Shown: piece by piece, positions 25,931 to 35,435 of the stretch
How the letters are laid out: every line of letters begins with the position of its first letter
Numbering within the stretch: the stretch's first letter is position 1
Assembly: GCF_900163625.1 (NCBI RefSeq)
Contig: NZ_FUIE01000079.1
Coordinates: 1 to 64,000 of the forward strand
Length of the DNA: 64,000 nucleotides
Source: Brevundimonas diminuta 3F5N
GTDB lineage: Bacteria; Pseudomonadota; Alphaproteobacteria; Caulobacterales; Caulobacteraceae
Direction: 5' to 3'
Position numbers and translations under genes: made by a program
Notes under the pieces: generated by a model
Databases searched by the model: none
What the model saw: the letters and a program-made list of their open reading frames with translations, nothing else
Told to the model about the DNA's origin: nothing

Positions 25931-25956
25931 GGCGGCGTCCCGCAAGGGACGCCGCC
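25931..25956. terminator. Two-way terminator hairpin
   Basis: ggcggcgtcc / ggacgccgcc pair perfectly over 10 bases (11 with the adjoining c/g) around 'gcaa'. The hairpin lies between the convergent OmpA-like and DUF411 genes, followed on the plus strand by 'gtcgtcgtctt', a weak T-rich tail. Confidence 0.7.
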
Positions 25957-25983
25957 GTCGTCGTCTTCAGTTCAAGACCGTCG

Positions 25984-26469
25984 TCAGGCCGGATCGGCGC
26001 CGACGAAGGTCATGAAGCGCGCCGGCGCGCCCGCGCCGAAGCTCATGACGTCATAGCGTTCGGGCGCATATCCGGGCGCCTCCATGCCGGGCGAGCCGGT
26101 CGGCATGCCGCCCACGCCGATGCCGCGCGCTTGGCCGGGGTTTTTCAGGAAGGCCTTCACGCCCGCCGCCGGAACGTGGCCCTCGATGACCTTGCCGTCG
26201 ATCACCGCCGTATGGCAGCTCCACAGCGACTGCGGCACGTTCAGGCGCTGCTTCACCGGGACCAGTTCGTCGGTCGCGATCACATTCACCTCGAAGCCCG
26301 AGCGCCGGATATGATCGACCCAGCCGCCACAGCAGCCGCAGGAGTCGCTCTTGTAGACGGTCATCTCGGCGGCTTCGGCGGGCCGGGCGAAGCCCTCGGC
26401 CAGGAACACGCCGCCGCCGACGGCCAACGCCCCGACCGCGATCGCCGCCAGCTTAACAGGCATCTTCAT
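25984..26469 (-). CDS. DUF411 copper-binding periplasmic protein
   Basis: A 161-residue exported protein of the DUF411 family, often found with copper or heavy-metal resistance genes. Signal peptide at 1-34 ('LAAIAVGALAVGGGVFLAEG', ending 'EAAEM'). The metal-site candidates are the Cys cluster 'SDSCGCCGGWVDHI' and 'LWSCHTAVIDG' with Cys and His; 'GGMPTGSPGME' adds Met. ATG 26469 has 'aggaga' upstream; the longer frame to 26640 is antisense of the copZ-like gene. It lies 2 bases after that gene and shares its CueR-type promoter, so a role in copper binding or delivery in the periplasm is likely. Confidence 0.9.
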   Translation of the reverse strand: MKMPVKLAAIAVGALAVGGGVFLAEGFARPAEAAEMTVYKSDSCGCCGGWVDHIRRSGFEVNVIATDELVPVKQRLNVPQSLWSCHTAVIDGKVIEGHVPAAGVKAFLKNPGQARGIGVGGMPTGSPGMEAPGYAPERYDVMSFGAGAPARFMTFVGADPA

Positions 26470-26471
26470 CT

Positions 26472-26669
26472 TCAGTTCTCCTGAACGGGATAGCCGGCCG
26501 CCGCCAGGGCGTCGGACAGGGATTGCGCGGTCGCCGTCGTCTCGACCTCGACCCGGCGCGCCGGGACGTCGGCCGTGATCCTGGCCGCCGGATCGACGGA
26601 CAGGACGGCTTTTTCCACCGAGGCGACGCAGCCGCCGCAACGGATTTTCGGGATGTTGAGCGAGATCAT
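26472..26669 (-). CDS. Copper chaperone, CopZ-like heavy-metal-associated domain
   Basis: A 65-residue single HMA domain with the ferredoxin-like fold used to ferry Cu(I) in the cytoplasm. The metal site is 'IRCGGCVASVEKAV' (C-x-x-C; the usual Met before the first Cys is Arg). 'GYPVQ' at the end fits the family. First gene of a two-gene unit with the DUF411 protein, under a CueR-type promoter at 26710-26733. It probably hands copper to CopA (27149-29677). Confidence 0.92.
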   Translation of the reverse strand: MISLNIPKIRCGGCVASVEKAVLSVDPAARITADVPARRVEVETTATAQSLSDALAAAGYPVQEN

Positions 26670-26709
26670 GACGATGCTCCTTTTCTTGGTACGCGACAGT
26701 TCATTGGAC

Positions 26710-26733
26710 CCCTTGCCATCATAGGAAGGTCAA
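26710..26733 (-). promoter_or_regulatory. CueR-type operator and promoter of the copZ-DUF411 unit
   Basis: On the minus strand, -35 TTGACC (26733-26728) is followed by a 19-base spacer and TCCAAT (26708-26703). The long 19-base spacer is typical of MerR-activated promoters. The operator cccttgcc-atcat-aggaaggt matches the copA operator at 29684-29704 at 17 of 21 positions. The -35 overlaps the cueR stop codon. Confidence 0.75.
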
Positions 26734-27149
26734 GCGGTCGCACCGGCTGCATCCTGCGACGGATCGCCCGCCAGGTCGGACAGGATCGGGCAGTCCGGCC
26801 GCTCGTCCCCGGCGCAGCAACTGGCCAGATGGCGCAGGGTGTCCGCCATCTCGCGCATCTCGAGGATGCGCGCGTCCAGGTCGATCAGGTGCTTCTCGGC
26901 CATGGCCTTGACCTCGCGACTGGGCCGGGCGTTGTCGCGCCACAGGGACAGCAGGCGGCTGATCTCCTCGATCGAAAAGCCCAGCCCCCGCGCCCGGCGA
27001 ATGAAGCGCAGATCGTTCAGATCGCGCTCGGAAAAGTCGCGATAGTTGCCATCCGTCCGGTCCGCCGGACGGATCAGCCCCTGCGCCTCATAATAACGGA
27101 TCATCTTGGCCGTGACGCCGGTCGCCTGGGCGGCCTTGCCGATGTTCAT
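26730..27149 (-). CDS. cueR: CueR, MerR-family copper-responsive activator
   Basis: A 139-residue dimeric regulator that distorts long-spacer promoters to activate them on Cu(I) binding. N-terminal winged helix '[20 protein letters not shown]' and 'EAQGLIRPADRTDGNYRDF', a long dimer helix, and the C-terminal metal loop 'CCAGDERPDCPI', whose two Cys eight positions apart match the CueR Cu(I) site. The start overlaps the copA stop as TGATG, so it is made from the copA transcript: the activator is inside its own regulon. Confidence 0.95.
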   Translation of the reverse strand: MNIGKAAQATGVTAKMIRYYEAQGLIRPADRTDGNYRDFSERDLNDLRFIRRARGLGFSIEEISRLLSLWRDNARPSREVKAMAEKHLIDLDARILEMREMADTLRHLASCCAGDERPDCPILSDLAGDPSQDAAGATA

Positions 27150-29677
27150 CACGCGGCTCCCTTCACGCTGTTCGAACCGATATGGGGCTTGAAGGCGCGC
27201 AGTCGCAGGGCGTTCAGCACCACGCTGACGCTGGACAGGGCCATGGCCCCCGCCGCCAGCATGGGCGACAGCATCAGGCCGAAGACCGGATAGAGAACCC
27301 CCGCCGCCACCGGGATCAGCAGGACGTTGTAGCCAAACGCCCAAGCCAGGTTCTGGCGGATGTTGTTCATCGTCGCCCGCGACAGGCCGATGGCGCTGAC
27401 CGCACCGCGCAGGTCGCCGCCCGTCAGCACCACGTCCGCGCTCTCGATCGCCACGTCCGAGCCGCCGCCGACCGCCAGACCCACGTCCGCCGCCGCCAGA
27501 GCCGGGGCGTCGTTCACCCCGTCGCCGACGAAGGCGACCTTGCGCCCGCCCGCTTTCAGTTCTTCGATCACGGCCACCTTGCCGTCCGGCATGACTTCCG
27601 CGTGGACTTCATCAATGCCCAGACGGCGCGCCACGGCGGCTGCGGTGCGACGGTTGTCGCCGCTGATGACCGCCACCTTCAGCCCCAGCTCGTGCAGGGC
27701 GGCGATAGCCTCGGCCGTCGTCGCCTTGACCGGATCGGCCACGGCGATGATGGCGGCCAGTCGACCGTCCACGGCGGCGTAGAGCGGCGTCTTGCCCTCG
27801 TCGCCCAGACGGGCCGCCGCCTCGGCGAACATGGCCACGTCGCAGCCCAGCTCGGCCATGTAGCGGTCGGCGCCGACGGCGACGCGCGCCCCGTCGACCA
27901 GACCCGTCACCCCCTTGCCCGGAATGGAGGCGAAGTCCTGCGGCTCGACCACCGTCACGCCGCGCGCCTCGGCCGCCGCGACCAGGGCGCGGGCCACCGG
28001 ATGCTCGGAGCGTATCTCCAGCGCCGCCACCTGGGCCAGCACGGTCGCCTCGTCAAAGCCCTCGGCCGTGACCAGATCGGTCAGCGTCGGCTTGCCTTCC
28101 GTCAGGGTGCCGGTCTTGTCGAAGGCGACGACCTCGACGCCCTGCAGGGCCTGAAGCGCCTCGCCCTTGCGGAACAGTACGCCCAGCTCCGCCGCCCGGC
28201 CCACGCCCACCATGATGGAGGTCGGCGTCGCCAGACCCATGGCGCACGGGCAGGCGATGATCAGCACGGCCACGGTCGCGACCAGGGCCATGCCCAGCGC
28301 CGGGTCGGGTCCGAACAGGAACCACACGGCGAAGGTCAGGGCGGCGATGCCCATGACCACCGGCACGAACCAGCCCGTCACCTTGTCCACCAGCGCCTGG
28401 ATCGGCAGCTTGGCCCCCTGCGCCGCCTCGACCATCTTGACGATCTGGGCCAGCACGGTCTGCGAGCCGACCTGGCGCGCCTCGAAGCGGAAGGCGCCCG
28501 TGGTGTTCAGCGTGCCGCCCGTGACCTCAGCGCCGGCGGTCTTCTCGACCGGGATCGGCTCGCCCGTCAGCATGGATTCATCGACGAAGGAGGCGCCGTC
28601 CGTGACCACGCCGTCGACCGGCACCCGCTCGCCGGGGCGCACCACGACCACGTCGCCGACCTTAACCGCATCGACGGCCACGTCCTGCTCGACCCCATCG
28701 CGCACCACGCGGGCGGTCTTGGCCTGCAGCGACATCAGGCGACGGATCGCTTGCCCCGTGCGGCCCTTGGCCCGCGCCTCGATCCAGCGCCCGACCAGGA
28801 TCAGGGTGACGATCACCGCCGCCGCCTCGAAATAGATGTTGGCCGTGCCTTCAGGCAGCCACTGCGGCGCAAAGGTCGCCACGCTTGAGAAGGCCCACGC
28901 CGCTGTCGCGCCCAGCACGACGAGGGAGTTCATATCCGGCGCCGCGCGCAGCAGGGCAGGCACGCCTTTACGGAAGAAAACGGCCCCCGGCACGAACAGC
29001 ACGAAGGTAGCCAGCACGAAACTGATGACCTTCCAGTTGAAGGCGCCGATCGTCTCATTGACCCAGTGGTGCATCCCCGGCACGAAGTGCGAGCCCATCT
29101 CCAGCACGAACAGCGGCAGGGTCGCCGCGCCCGCGATCAGCACGGCGCGGCCCAGCTTTTTGATCTCGGCGTCGCGGGCGGCCTGTTCGCGGTCGCTGGC
29201 GTCTGGTCCGGCGTCCTCGGGCGCCTCCAGCACATAGCCGGCCTGTTCGACGGCGGCGGCCAGATCCTGGAACGTCGTCGCTCCCGACAGGAAGCGCACC
29301 GTCGCCCGTTCGGTCGCCAGATTGACGCTGGCCGACAGCACGCCCGGCACGGCGGCCAGCGCCTTTTCGACCCGGCCGACACAGGAGGCGCAGGTCATCT
29401 CCCGCACGGGATAGACGACCTCCTCCTCCATCGGTTCATAGCCCGCGCTCTTGATGGCGGCGGCGACGGCGGCGGCGGAACCGTCGGGCGACAGCGACAC
29501 CTGCGCCCGCTCGGCGGCCAGATTGACCTGCGCTTCGGTCACGCCCGGCACGGCGCGGATGGCCTTTTCGACCCGGCCCACGCAGCTGGCGCAGGTCATG
29601 CCCAGGACGGGCAGATCCAGTATTTTCAAGCCTTCGGCGGCCATGACGTCGTCCTCGTAAACCTTTGACGACGACAC
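27149..29677 (-). CDS. copA: Copper-exporting P1B-type ATPase
   Basis: An 842-residue inner-membrane Cu(I) efflux pump. Two N-terminal HMA domains ('[16 protein letters not shown]' near residue 25, '[16 protein letters not shown]' near 95), eight expected membrane spans, 'TGEP' in the actuator domain, the transport site '[10 protein letters not shown]', the phosphorylation site '[11 protein letters not shown]' and '[11 protein letters not shown]'. The start may be GTG 29677 or ATG 29644; the latter has the better ribosome binding site ('gagga'). First gene of copA-cueR, led by a CueR operator. Confidence 0.97.
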   Translation of the reverse strand: MSSSKVYEDDVMAAEGLKILDLPVLGMTCASCVGRVEKAIRAVPGVTEAQVNLAAERAQVSLSPDGSAAAVAAAIKSAGYEPMEEEVVYPVREMTCASCVGRVEKALAAVPGVLSASVNLATERATVRFLSGATTFQDLAAAVEQAGYVLEAPEDAGPDASDREQAARDAEIKKLGRAVLIAGAATLPLFVLEMGSHFVPGMHHWVNETIGAFNWKVISFVLATFVLFVPGAVFFRKGVPALLRAAPDMNSLVVLGATAAWAFSSVATFAPQWLPEGTANIYFEAAAVIVTLILVGRWIEARAKGRTGQAIRRLMSLQAKTARVVRDGVEQDVAVDAVKVGDVVVVRPGERVPVDGVVTDGASFVDESMLTGEPIPVEKTAGAEVTGGTLNTTGAFRFEARQVGSQTVLAQIVKMVEAAQGAKLPIQALVDKVTGWFVPVVMGIAALTFAVWFLFGPDPALGMALVATVAVLIIACPCAMGLATPTSIMVGVGRAAELGVLFRKGEALQALQGVEVVAFDKTGTLTEGKPTLTDLVTAEGFDEATVLAQVAALEIRSEHPVARALVAAAEARGVTVVEPQDFASIPGKGVTGLVDGARVAVGADRYMAELGCDVAMFAEAAARLGDEGKTPLYAAVDGRLAAIIAVADPVKATTAEAIAALHELGLKVAVISGDNRRTAAAVARRLGIDEVHAEVMPDGKVAVIEELKAGGRKVAFVGDGVNDAPALAAADVGLAVGGGSDVAIESADVVLTGGDLRGAVSAIGLSRATMNNIRQNLAWAFGYNVLLIPVAAGVLYPVFGLMLSPMLAAGAMALSSVSVVLNALRLRAFKPHIGSNSVKGAA

Positions 29678-29683
29678 CTCTAA

Positions 29684-29707
29684 ACCTTCCCATCAAGGGA
29701 AGGTCAA
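29684..29707 (-). promoter_or_regulatory. CueR operator and promoter of copA
   Basis: A perfect 8+5+8 dyad accttccc-atcaa-gggaaggt (29684-29704) sits between -35 TTGACC (29707-29702) and a TAGAGG -10 (29682-29677) with a 19-base spacer on the minus strand. This matches the known arrangement of CueR-controlled copA promoters. The -10 overlaps the GTG at 29677, which argues that translation starts at ATG 29644. Confidence 0.88.
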
Positions 29708-29717
29708 GCGCACTAAA

Positions 29718-30095
29718 TCAGGCGTCCTGGGGCAGGCGCGCGATGAAATGCCCCTTCATCCCCTCGGGCCAGTCGCGATACGGCACGGCGCCGTCCGGGC
29801 TGGCGGCGTAACGGCGCGCGAAGTCGACGATGGCCTCGGCGGCGTCAGCGGTCGGCGCGAAGGTTCCGGCCAGGTAGGCGGGCTTTCCGCCCTGCGCCAG
29901 ATAGACTGTGCAGTGACTGCGGCAGGCCCACAGGCAGGCCTGCTCCTCGATCCGCAGTTCGGGCGCGCGTTCCGCCGCCGCCGCCACAGCCTGAAGCAGC
30001 CGCAGCCCGCCGGAGACGCCGTCCGCATCGACCGGCTCGTCCGGCGACAGGCGGCAGGTGGTGCAGACCACCAGTCGCGCCATCGTCTGGCGCAT
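29718..30095 (-). CDS. DUF1636 metal-binding protein, last gene of the cobalamin operon
   Basis: A 125-residue small protein with Cys at the N-terminus ('LVVCTTCRL') and in the middle ('EEQACLWACRSHCTVYLAQG'), the pattern of DUF1636, which resembles thioredoxin-like [2Fe-2S] ferredoxins. Members are often encoded beside cobalamin genes; the exact role is not known to me. The start overlaps the cobO stop as TGATG. A redox role, for example cob(II) to cob(I) reduction before CobO adenosylation, is only an inference from position. Confidence 0.85.
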   Translation of the reverse strand: MRQTMARLVVCTTCRLSPDEPVDADGVSGGLRLLQAVAAAAERAPELRIEEQACLWACRSHCTVYLAQGGKPAYLAGTFAPTADAAEAIVDFARRYAASPDGAVPYRDWPEGMKGHFIARLPQDA

Positions 30096-30712
30096 CAGAA
30101 CTCCACCCCGGCCTGAGCCTTCACCCCGCCGCGGAACGGGTGTTTGACCATCTGCATGTCGGTGACGAGGTCGGCCGCCTCGATCAGGGCGTCCGGAGCG
30201 TTGCGGCCGGTGATGACGACGTGGGTGTCGGTCGGGCGCGCGGCCAGAACCTCCAGCACCTCCTCAACCGGCAGATAGTCGTAGCGCAGGGCGATGTTCA
30301 GCTCGTCGCAAACGACCATCTTCCATTCCGGGTCCATGATGCGGGCCTTTGCGGCCTCCCACGCGCGGCGGACGTTGGCGATGTCGGCGGCGCGGTCCTG
30401 GGTGTCCCAGGTGAAGCCCTCGCCCATCGGCCGCATCTCGACCAGATCGGGAAAGCTGTCGAACAGGGTCTGTTCGCCCGTCTCCATCGCCCCCTTGATG
30501 AACTGGATGATGGAGGTCTTCATGCCGTGGCCGATCATGCGACAGACCATGCCCATGGCCGCCGTCGACTTGCCCTTGCCCGTCCCGGTGTGGACGATGA
30601 CCAGGCCGCGCTCGACCGTCTTGGACTGCATCATCCGGGCGCGGGCGGCCTGGACGCGCTTCATCTTCTCGGCGTGGCGGGCGTTCAGTTCGGCGTCGTG
30701 CGGATCGCTCAT
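30095..30712 (-). CDS. cobO: Cob(I)yrinic acid a,c-diamide adenosyltransferase
   Basis: A 205-residue CobA/CobO-type enzyme that moves the adenosyl group of ATP onto reduced corrinoid cobalt. The P-loop 'TGTGKGKSTAAMGM' (about residue 40), 'QFIKGAMETGE' and 'DELNIALRYDYLPVEEVLEV' are diagnostic. Its start overlaps the upstream phosphatase by 4 bases (ATGA). Together with the two-step salvage genes it allows use of incomplete corrinoids. Confidence 0.96.
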   Translation of the reverse strand: MSDPHDAELNARHAEKMKRVQAARARMMQSKTVERGLVIVHTGTGKGKSTAAMGMVCRMIGHGMKTSIIQFIKGAMETGEQTLFDSFPDLVEMRPMGEGFTWDTQDRAADIANVRRAWEAAKARIMDPEWKMVVCDELNIALRYDYLPVEEVLEVLAARPTDTHVVITGRNAPDALIEAADLVTDMQMVKHPFRGGVKAQAGVEF

Positions 30713-31227
30713 CGGCGGTCGTCTCCTTCAGCGGTCAGGTCCAGTTCAAAGGGGGCGCCCCAGTCGGTCTCGGCGCCCCGGCCGATGGCCTCGACAGCGC
30801 GGATCATGGCGCCGTCGCGGTCCAGCAGGCGGTCGGCGTGGGCGACAATCAGGGCGTTGGGCGTGGCGGTCGGCGCGGCGTCTCGCAGACGCGCGGCCCA
30901 CGCCTCCTCGCGCCCCGGCGCGGTGTGGGCGCAGGCGATGACATAGGCCGCCGCCGTCGAGCGGCTGACCCCCGCCCAGCAATGGATCAGCAGGGGCCTC
31001 GCCCCGCTCCACCCGTCTGCAAAGGCAAGCAGGGCCTCGACGTGTTCGAGAGACGGCGCGACCAGCCCCGCGCGCGGGACGGCGATGTCGTTGAAGCGTA
31101 GGTCCAGTCGATGCTCGGCCTCAAAGGCCGCGTCAGCCCCCGGCGAGGCCAGCGTCACCAGATGCGACGGTCGATGCTCGACCAACAGCCGCTCGACCTG
31201 CGGCAGGGGCGATACGATCAACCTCAT
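30709..31227 (-). CDS. Dual-specificity-type phosphatase inside the cobalamin operon
   Basis: A 172-residue protein of the cysteine-based phosphatase fold. The loop 'LIHCWAGVSRSTAAAY' is a full HCx5R active site (Cys and Arg both present), and 'LRFNDIAVP' upstream supplies the general-acid Asp region. Start at ATG 31227, overlapping the cobS stop by 4 bases; the larger frame up to 31902 is antisense-like extension through cobS. Most family members act on phosphotyrosine, but the position between cobS and cobO suggests a small-molecule role, perhaps the alpha-ribazole 5'-phosphate or cobalamin 5'-phosphate step usually done by CobC of the phosphoglycerate-mutase family, not seen here. Confidence 0.85.
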   Translation of the reverse strand: MRLIVSPLPQVERLLVEHRPSHLVTLASPGADAAFEAEHRLDLRFNDIAVPRAGLVAPSLEHVEALLAFADGWSGARPLLIHCWAGVSRSTAAAYVIACAHTAPGREEAWAARLRDAAPTATPNALIVAHADRLLDRDGAMIRAVEAIGRGAETDWGAPFELDLTAEGDDRR

Positions 31228-31991
31228 GACGCCAGCAACGCCGCGACGCCTAGCAGGAAGCCGACCTCGAACATCTGTTCGACCGCGCCCAACACGTCGC
31301 CGGTGCGCCCGCCGATCAGCCGCTGCGCCTGCCAGGCCGGAACCGCGCCGACGACCAGTCCCGCCGCCACGCCGACCGCGCCCGCCATGACCGGCAGCAG
31401 GGCCAGCGGCCACAGGGCGACCAGAACGGCGACCGCCAGCCCCGTCATCGAGGCGCGGTCCGGCTTGCCCTCCTTGGCCATGCCGGGATCGCCGCCATAA
31501 GGCATCAGCGCCATCGCTCCGACCGCCGCCGCCCGGCCCAAGCCATGCGAGGCGACCAGCGCCACAACCGCCATCCACGGCGACAGGCCGACCAGCATCG
31601 CCAGCGCCGCGACCCGCAACGCCAGCGTAAGCCCCAGCGTCAGCGCGCCATAAGAACCGAGACGGCTGTCCTTCATGATCTCCAGTCGCCGCGCCCGCGT
31701 CTGTCCGCCGCCGAGGCCGTCGGCGGTGTCGGCCAGCCCGTCCTCGTGGAAGCCGCCGGTCATCGCCACGCCCGCCGCCACGGCCAGCAGGGCCGCGATC
31801 CACGGGCTCCAGACCTGGGCCGCGCCATACAGGATCGCCGCCGCGATCAGGCCCACCACCTGCCCGACCAGCGGGAACCAGCGCGCGCTCTGCTGGATCC
31901 ATTCGGGCTGGAAGTCGCGCAGCGGCGGCGTCGGCAGGCGCGTCAGGAACTGCAGGGCGCAGACGAACAGCCGCGCCTCGCGCCCGATCAT
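31224..31991 (-). CDS. cobS: Adenosylcobinamide-GDP ribazoletransferase (cobalamin synthase)
   Basis: A 255-residue integral membrane enzyme that joins adenosylcobinamide-GDP to alpha-ribazole (or its phosphate). 'LQFLTRLPTP' at the N-terminus and 'TGGFHEDGLADTADGLGG' near residue 85 are the family marks; the Asp/Glu-rich stretch binds metal. 'SRLGSYGALTLGL' follows as expected. About seven membrane spans. Overlaps cobT by 4 bases at its start. Confidence 0.96.
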   Translation of the reverse strand: MIGREARLFVCALQFLTRLPTPPLRDFQPEWIQQSARWFPLVGQVVGLIAAAILYGAAQVWSPWIAALLAVAAGVAMTGGFHEDGLADTADGLGGGQTRARRLEIMKDSRLGSYGALTLGLTLALRVAALAMLVGLSPWMAVVALVASHGLGRAAAVGAMALMPYGGDPGMAKEGKPDRASMTGLAVAVLVALWPLALLPVMAGAVGVAAGLVVGAVPAWQAQRLIGGRTGDVLGAVEQMFEVGFLLGVAALLAS

Positions 31992-33031
31992 CGCGCGGCC
32001 TCCAATATGTCCTTCAGCTCGGCCACGTCGGACAGCAGGGCGCAGGCCGCCTTCAACAGCGGCACGGCCAGCAGCGCGCCCGTCCCCTCGCCCAACCGCA
32101 TGTCGAGGCCCAGCAGGGGTTGCGCCTCCATGGCCTCCAGCATCCGACGATGCCCCGCCTCGGCCGAAGCGTGGGCGAAGATGCAGTAGTCGCGCGCGTT
32201 CGGCGCCAACCGGATCGCCAGCAGGGCCGCCGCCGAGCCGATGAAGCCGTCGACGATGACCGGAACGCCCGCCCTGGCCGCGCCCAGCAGGGCCCCAGCC
32301 ATCATCGCGATCTCGAAGCCGCCGAACTGGCTCAGCACCTCCAGCGGCGCCGTCGCGTCCGAGCGGGCGGCGGCCTGGGCCAGCACGGCCTGCTTGCGCG
32401 CCAGCCCCTCGGGCGAATGCCCCGCCCCCTGCCCCACGCAGTCGATCAGCGGCGCGGGCGCCAGCCGGTGCATCAGCAGGGCGGCCGAGGCGCTGTTGCC
32501 GATGCCCATTTCGCCGAGCGCGATCACATCGGCGCCGTCGTCGATGGCGGCGCGCGCCATGGCGGCGCCTTCCAGCAGGGCGGCCTCGGCCTGATCGGGC
32601 GTCATGGCCGGTTCGACCGAGGCGTCTTTCGTGCCCGGCGCGACCTTGGCGTGGATCAGCCCCGCGCGGTCCGACAGGTCAGCGGCGACGCCTGCGTCGA
32701 TCACCTGCACCTGCGCGCCGACGACCTTGGCGAAGGCGTTGGCGCTGGCCCGCCCCGTCAGCAGGGTGTCGACCATGGCCACGGTCACGCCCGCCGGATA
32801 GGCCGCCACGCCCGAGCACGTCAGGCCGTGATCCCCGGCGAAGACCAGTAGCACCGGCTGGCTCACGGCCGGGCGAAGCGCCCCCTGAATCAGACCCAGC
32901 GTCAGGGCCAGATCCTCGATCCGGCCCAGGGCGCCGACCGGCTTGGCCTTGCCGTCCAGCGCCTGCCGCAGCGGCGCGCGCAGCCCCTGATCCAGCAGCG
33001 GCACGGAAAGAAGGTCGGTCAGTTCGGTCAT
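31988..33031 (-). CDS. cobT: Nicotinate-nucleotide:dimethylbenzimidazole phosphoribosyltransferase
   Basis: A 347-residue enzyme that makes alpha-ribazole 5'-phosphate for the lower ligand of cobalamin. '[14 protein letters not shown]' near residue 30, '[16 protein letters not shown]', '[16 protein letters not shown]' and the C-terminal 'MRLGEGTGA' with the catalytic Glu are all present. Overlaps cobQ by 4 bases. Confidence 0.96.
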   Translation of the reverse strand: MTELTDLLSVPLLDQGLRAPLRQALDGKAKPVGALGRIEDLALTLGLIQGALRPAVSQPVLLVFAGDHGLTCSGVAAYPAGVTVAMVDTLLTGRASANAFAKVVGAQVQVIDAGVAADLSDRAGLIHAKVAPGTKDASVEPAMTPDQAEAALLEGAAMARAAIDDGADVIALGEMGIGNSASAALLMHRLAPAPLIDCVGQGAGHSPEGLARKQAVLAQAAARSDATAPLEVLSQFGGFEIAMMAGALLGAARAGVPVIVDGFIGSAAALLAIRLAPNARDYCIFAHASAEAGHRRMLEAMEAQPLLGLDMRLGEGTGALLAVPLLKAACALLSDVAELKDILEAAR

Positions 33032-34500
33032 GTCAGTCCTGCGATCCGGGCCAGCGCCGGAATGTCGAAATGGGTTTCCAGAACGGCAGCGATGCGGTCC
33101 AGCGCCTGATCCACCCGCGCGCCCTGATCCACGCCGTCGGATACGGCCCCAACCTCCGCCAGCAGAGCCGCCCGCGCCTCGGTCCGGTCGAACAGGCCGT
33201 GGACATAGAGGCCCGCGATCCGTCCATCATCAGAGCGTGCACCGTGCGCCGCCCCGTCGATCATGGCGACCGGGCGGGCCATGTCCGGGCCGTCGGTGCG
33301 GCCGATGTGAATCTCATAGCCTTCGATCGCCGCGCTCGAAGGCGTCAGCCTTCCAGCGACCCGGCGCAGGGTCTTAGCCCCCGCCAGCACCGTCTCGACG
33401 TCTAGCAGGCCCAGCCCCGGCGCCGATCCCGCCACGCCCTCGACGCCGTCAGAGTCGCTGATCGTCCGGCCCAGCATCTGATAGCCGCCGCACACGCCCA
33501 GCACCCGCCCGCCGCGCCGCACATGGGCGGCGATGTCCACGTCCCAGCCCTGCGCGCGCAGGAAGGCCAGATCGGCCAGCGTCGCCTTGGTCCCCGGCAG
33601 GATGATCAGGTCGGCATCGCCCGGCAGGGCCTGCCCCGGCGGCACGAAGCCGAAATCCACGCCCGGCTCATGCCTCAGCGGATCAAAGTCGTCGAAATTG
33701 GCGATGCGCGACAGCATGGGCACGGCGATCCGCACCTTGCCCCCGCGCTCGCCGCCCGAACGCTCCAGCACCACGGCGTCCTCGGCCGGAAGCGCCCGTG
33801 CGTCCGCCAGCCATGGCGCCATGCCCAGATCGACCCAGCCCGTGCGTCGCGTGATCTCGGCCCGCCCCTGATCGAAAAGGGCCGGATCGCCGCGAAACTT
33901 GTTGATGATGAAGCCCCGGATCATGGCCCGGTCCTCGTCGTCCAGCACCGCATGGGCGCCGACCAGAGAGGCGATCACATGGCCCCGGTCGATGTCGCCG
34001 ACCAGCACCACAGGCACGTCCGCCGCGCGGGCGAAGCCCATGTTGGCGATGTCTCCGGCGCGCAGGTTGGTCTCGGCCGGACTGCCCGCCCCCTCGACGA
34101 TCACCAGATCGGCCTCGGCCTGAAGACGGCGGAAGCTGTCCAGCACCACGTCCAGCAAGGCGGCCTTGCGATCCTGATAGCCTCTGGCCTGCCACACCCC
34201 CTCGACCTGACCGCGCACGACCAGTTGGGCGCCGGTGTCGCTCTGCGGCTTCAGCAGGACAGGGTTCATGTCGACCGTCGCCGGCGTGCGGCAGGCCAGC
34301 GCCTGAAGCGCCTGAGCGCGGCCGATTTCGCCGGTGCGGCCTGCTTGGTCAGGCGCGGTGACGGCGGCGTTGTTGGACATGTTCTGCGGCTTGAACGGCC
34401 GTACCGTCAGACCGCGATTGGCGAAGACGCGACACAGCCCGGCGACCAGCACCGACTTGCCCACGTCCGAGCCGCAGCCCTGGATCATCAGCGCGGCCAT
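33028..34500 (-). CDS. cobQ: Cobyric acid synthase
   Basis: A 490-residue amidotransferase that amidates four side chains of adenosylcobyrinate a,c-diamide with glutamine and ATP. N-terminal dethiobiotin-synthetase-like ATPase domain: '[19 protein letters not shown]' and 'NMSNNAAVT'. C-terminal glutaminase domain with nucleophile Cys in '[12 protein letters not shown]' and His in 'YVHGLFD'. Its start overlaps the cobD end by 13 bases. Confidence 0.96.
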   Translation of the reverse strand: MAALMIQGCGSDVGKSVLVAGLCRVFANRGLTVRPFKPQNMSNNAAVTAPDQAGRTGEIGRAQALQALACRTPATVDMNPVLLKPQSDTGAQLVVRGQVEGVWQARGYQDRKAALLDVVLDSFRRLQAEADLVIVEGAGSPAETNLRAGDIANMGFARAADVPVVLVGDIDRGHVIASLVGAHAVLDDEDRAMIRGFIINKFRGDPALFDQGRAEITRRTGWVDLGMAPWLADARALPAEDAVVLERSGGERGGKVRIAVPMLSRIANFDDFDPLRHEPGVDFGFVPPGQALPGDADLIILPGTKATLADLAFLRAQGWDVDIAAHVRRGGRVLGVCGGYQMLGRTISDSDGVEGVAGSAPGLGLLDVETVLAGAKTLRRVAGRLTPSSAAIEGYEIHIGRTDGPDMARPVAMIDGAAHGARSDDGRIAGLYVHGLFDRTEARAALLAEVGAVSDGVDQGARVDQALDRIAAVLETHFDIPALARIAGLT

Positions 34501-35435
34501 GCGAAGCCCCCGGCGATCAGCAGCATCAGCAACAGGGCGCAGGCGACGCCGTAAACCTTCAGCCCGCGTTTCAGGTCATGGGCGGACGGCGGCGCCCAGT
34601 CGCCGAAGACAGGTCGATCGGTCATGACGCCGTCATAGCGGACCGGCCCGCCCAGTCGAACCCGCAGAGCGCCCGCCATGGCCGCCTCGGTCCATCCGGC
34701 GTTGGGCGAGGCGTGCTTGCCCGCGTCGCGCCACATGATGCGCCAGCCCTGCCCGCCGCCCAGGGCGATCAAGGCGCCCGCGATCCGCGCCGGTATCCAG
34801 TTCATCACATCGTCGGTGCGCGCCGCCGCCCAGCCGAAGGCCCGCCAGCGCGGCTCCATATGGCCGATCATGCTGTCAGCGGTGTTGATCGCCTTATAGA
34901 CGAACAGCCCCGGCAGGCCGCCGATCACGAACCAGAAGACCGGCGCGACCACGCCGTCGCAGAAGCTCTCGGCCAGGCTTTCCAGGGCGGCGGTCGCGAC
35001 CTCGCCCTCGTCCATCGCCTCGACGTCCCGGCCGACGATCATGCCGACCGCCAGACGCGCGGCGGGCAGGTCGCCCGCCTTCAGCGGCAGGGCCACGGCG
35101 CGGACGTGATCGAACAGGCTACGCGCCGCCAGCCCCGTCGCGCCGCAGACCAGAAGCAGCGCCAGCCCCGGCCAGAACGACGCTTGAACGGCTACAGCCT
35201 GCACGCCCCAGCCCGCGCCGCCCGCAACGGCGATCAGGATCAGCACCGTGACGACGCCCAGCGCGCGGCGCGCGCCCTCTGGCCGTTCCGCCCTATTCCA
35301 CCATCTTTCCAGCACCACGATCAGGCCGCCGATCCACGCCACCGGGTGCGACAGGCGGCGCGGCCAGCCGAAGACGCCTTCCACCAGCAGGGCGCCCACG
35401 ACGATCCACGGCGGCGGCAGGCTGCTAACGGGCAC
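34488..35435 (-). CDS. cobD: Adenosylcobinamide-phosphate synthase
   Basis: A 315-residue membrane enzyme (CbiB/CobD family) that attaches aminopropanol phosphate to adenosylcobyric acid. '[10 protein letters not shown]' near the N-terminus, '[13 protein letters not shown]', '[12 protein letters not shown]' and '[11 protein letters not shown]' are characteristic. The start is a GTG at 35435 that overlaps the end of the ABC ATPase gene by 11 bases. Not to be confused with the Salmonella gene named cobD, whose counterpart here is the cobC-like gene. Confidence 0.95.
   Translation of the reverse strand: MPVSSLPPPWIVVGALLVEGVFGWPRRLSHPVAWIGGLIVVLERWWNRAERPEGARRALGVVTVLILIAVAGGAGWGVQAVAVQASFWPGLALLLVCGATGLAARSLFDHVRAVALPLKAGDLPAARLAVGMIVGRDVEAMDEGEVATAALESLAESFCDGVVAPVFWFVIGGLPGLFVYKAINTADSMIGHMEPRWRAFGWAAARTDDVMNWIPARIAGALIALGGGQGWRIMWRDAGKHASPNAGWTEAAMAGALRVRLGGPVRYDGVMTDRPVFGDWAPPSAHDLKRGLKVYGVACALLLMLLIAGGFAWPR

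Noticed and set aside
30709-31902. A 397-residue frame that would fuse a Gly/Arg-rich domain to the phosphatase
   Set aside because: The upstream part is an out-of-frame shadow of cobS; the ATG at 31227 with the 4-base overlap is the natural start.
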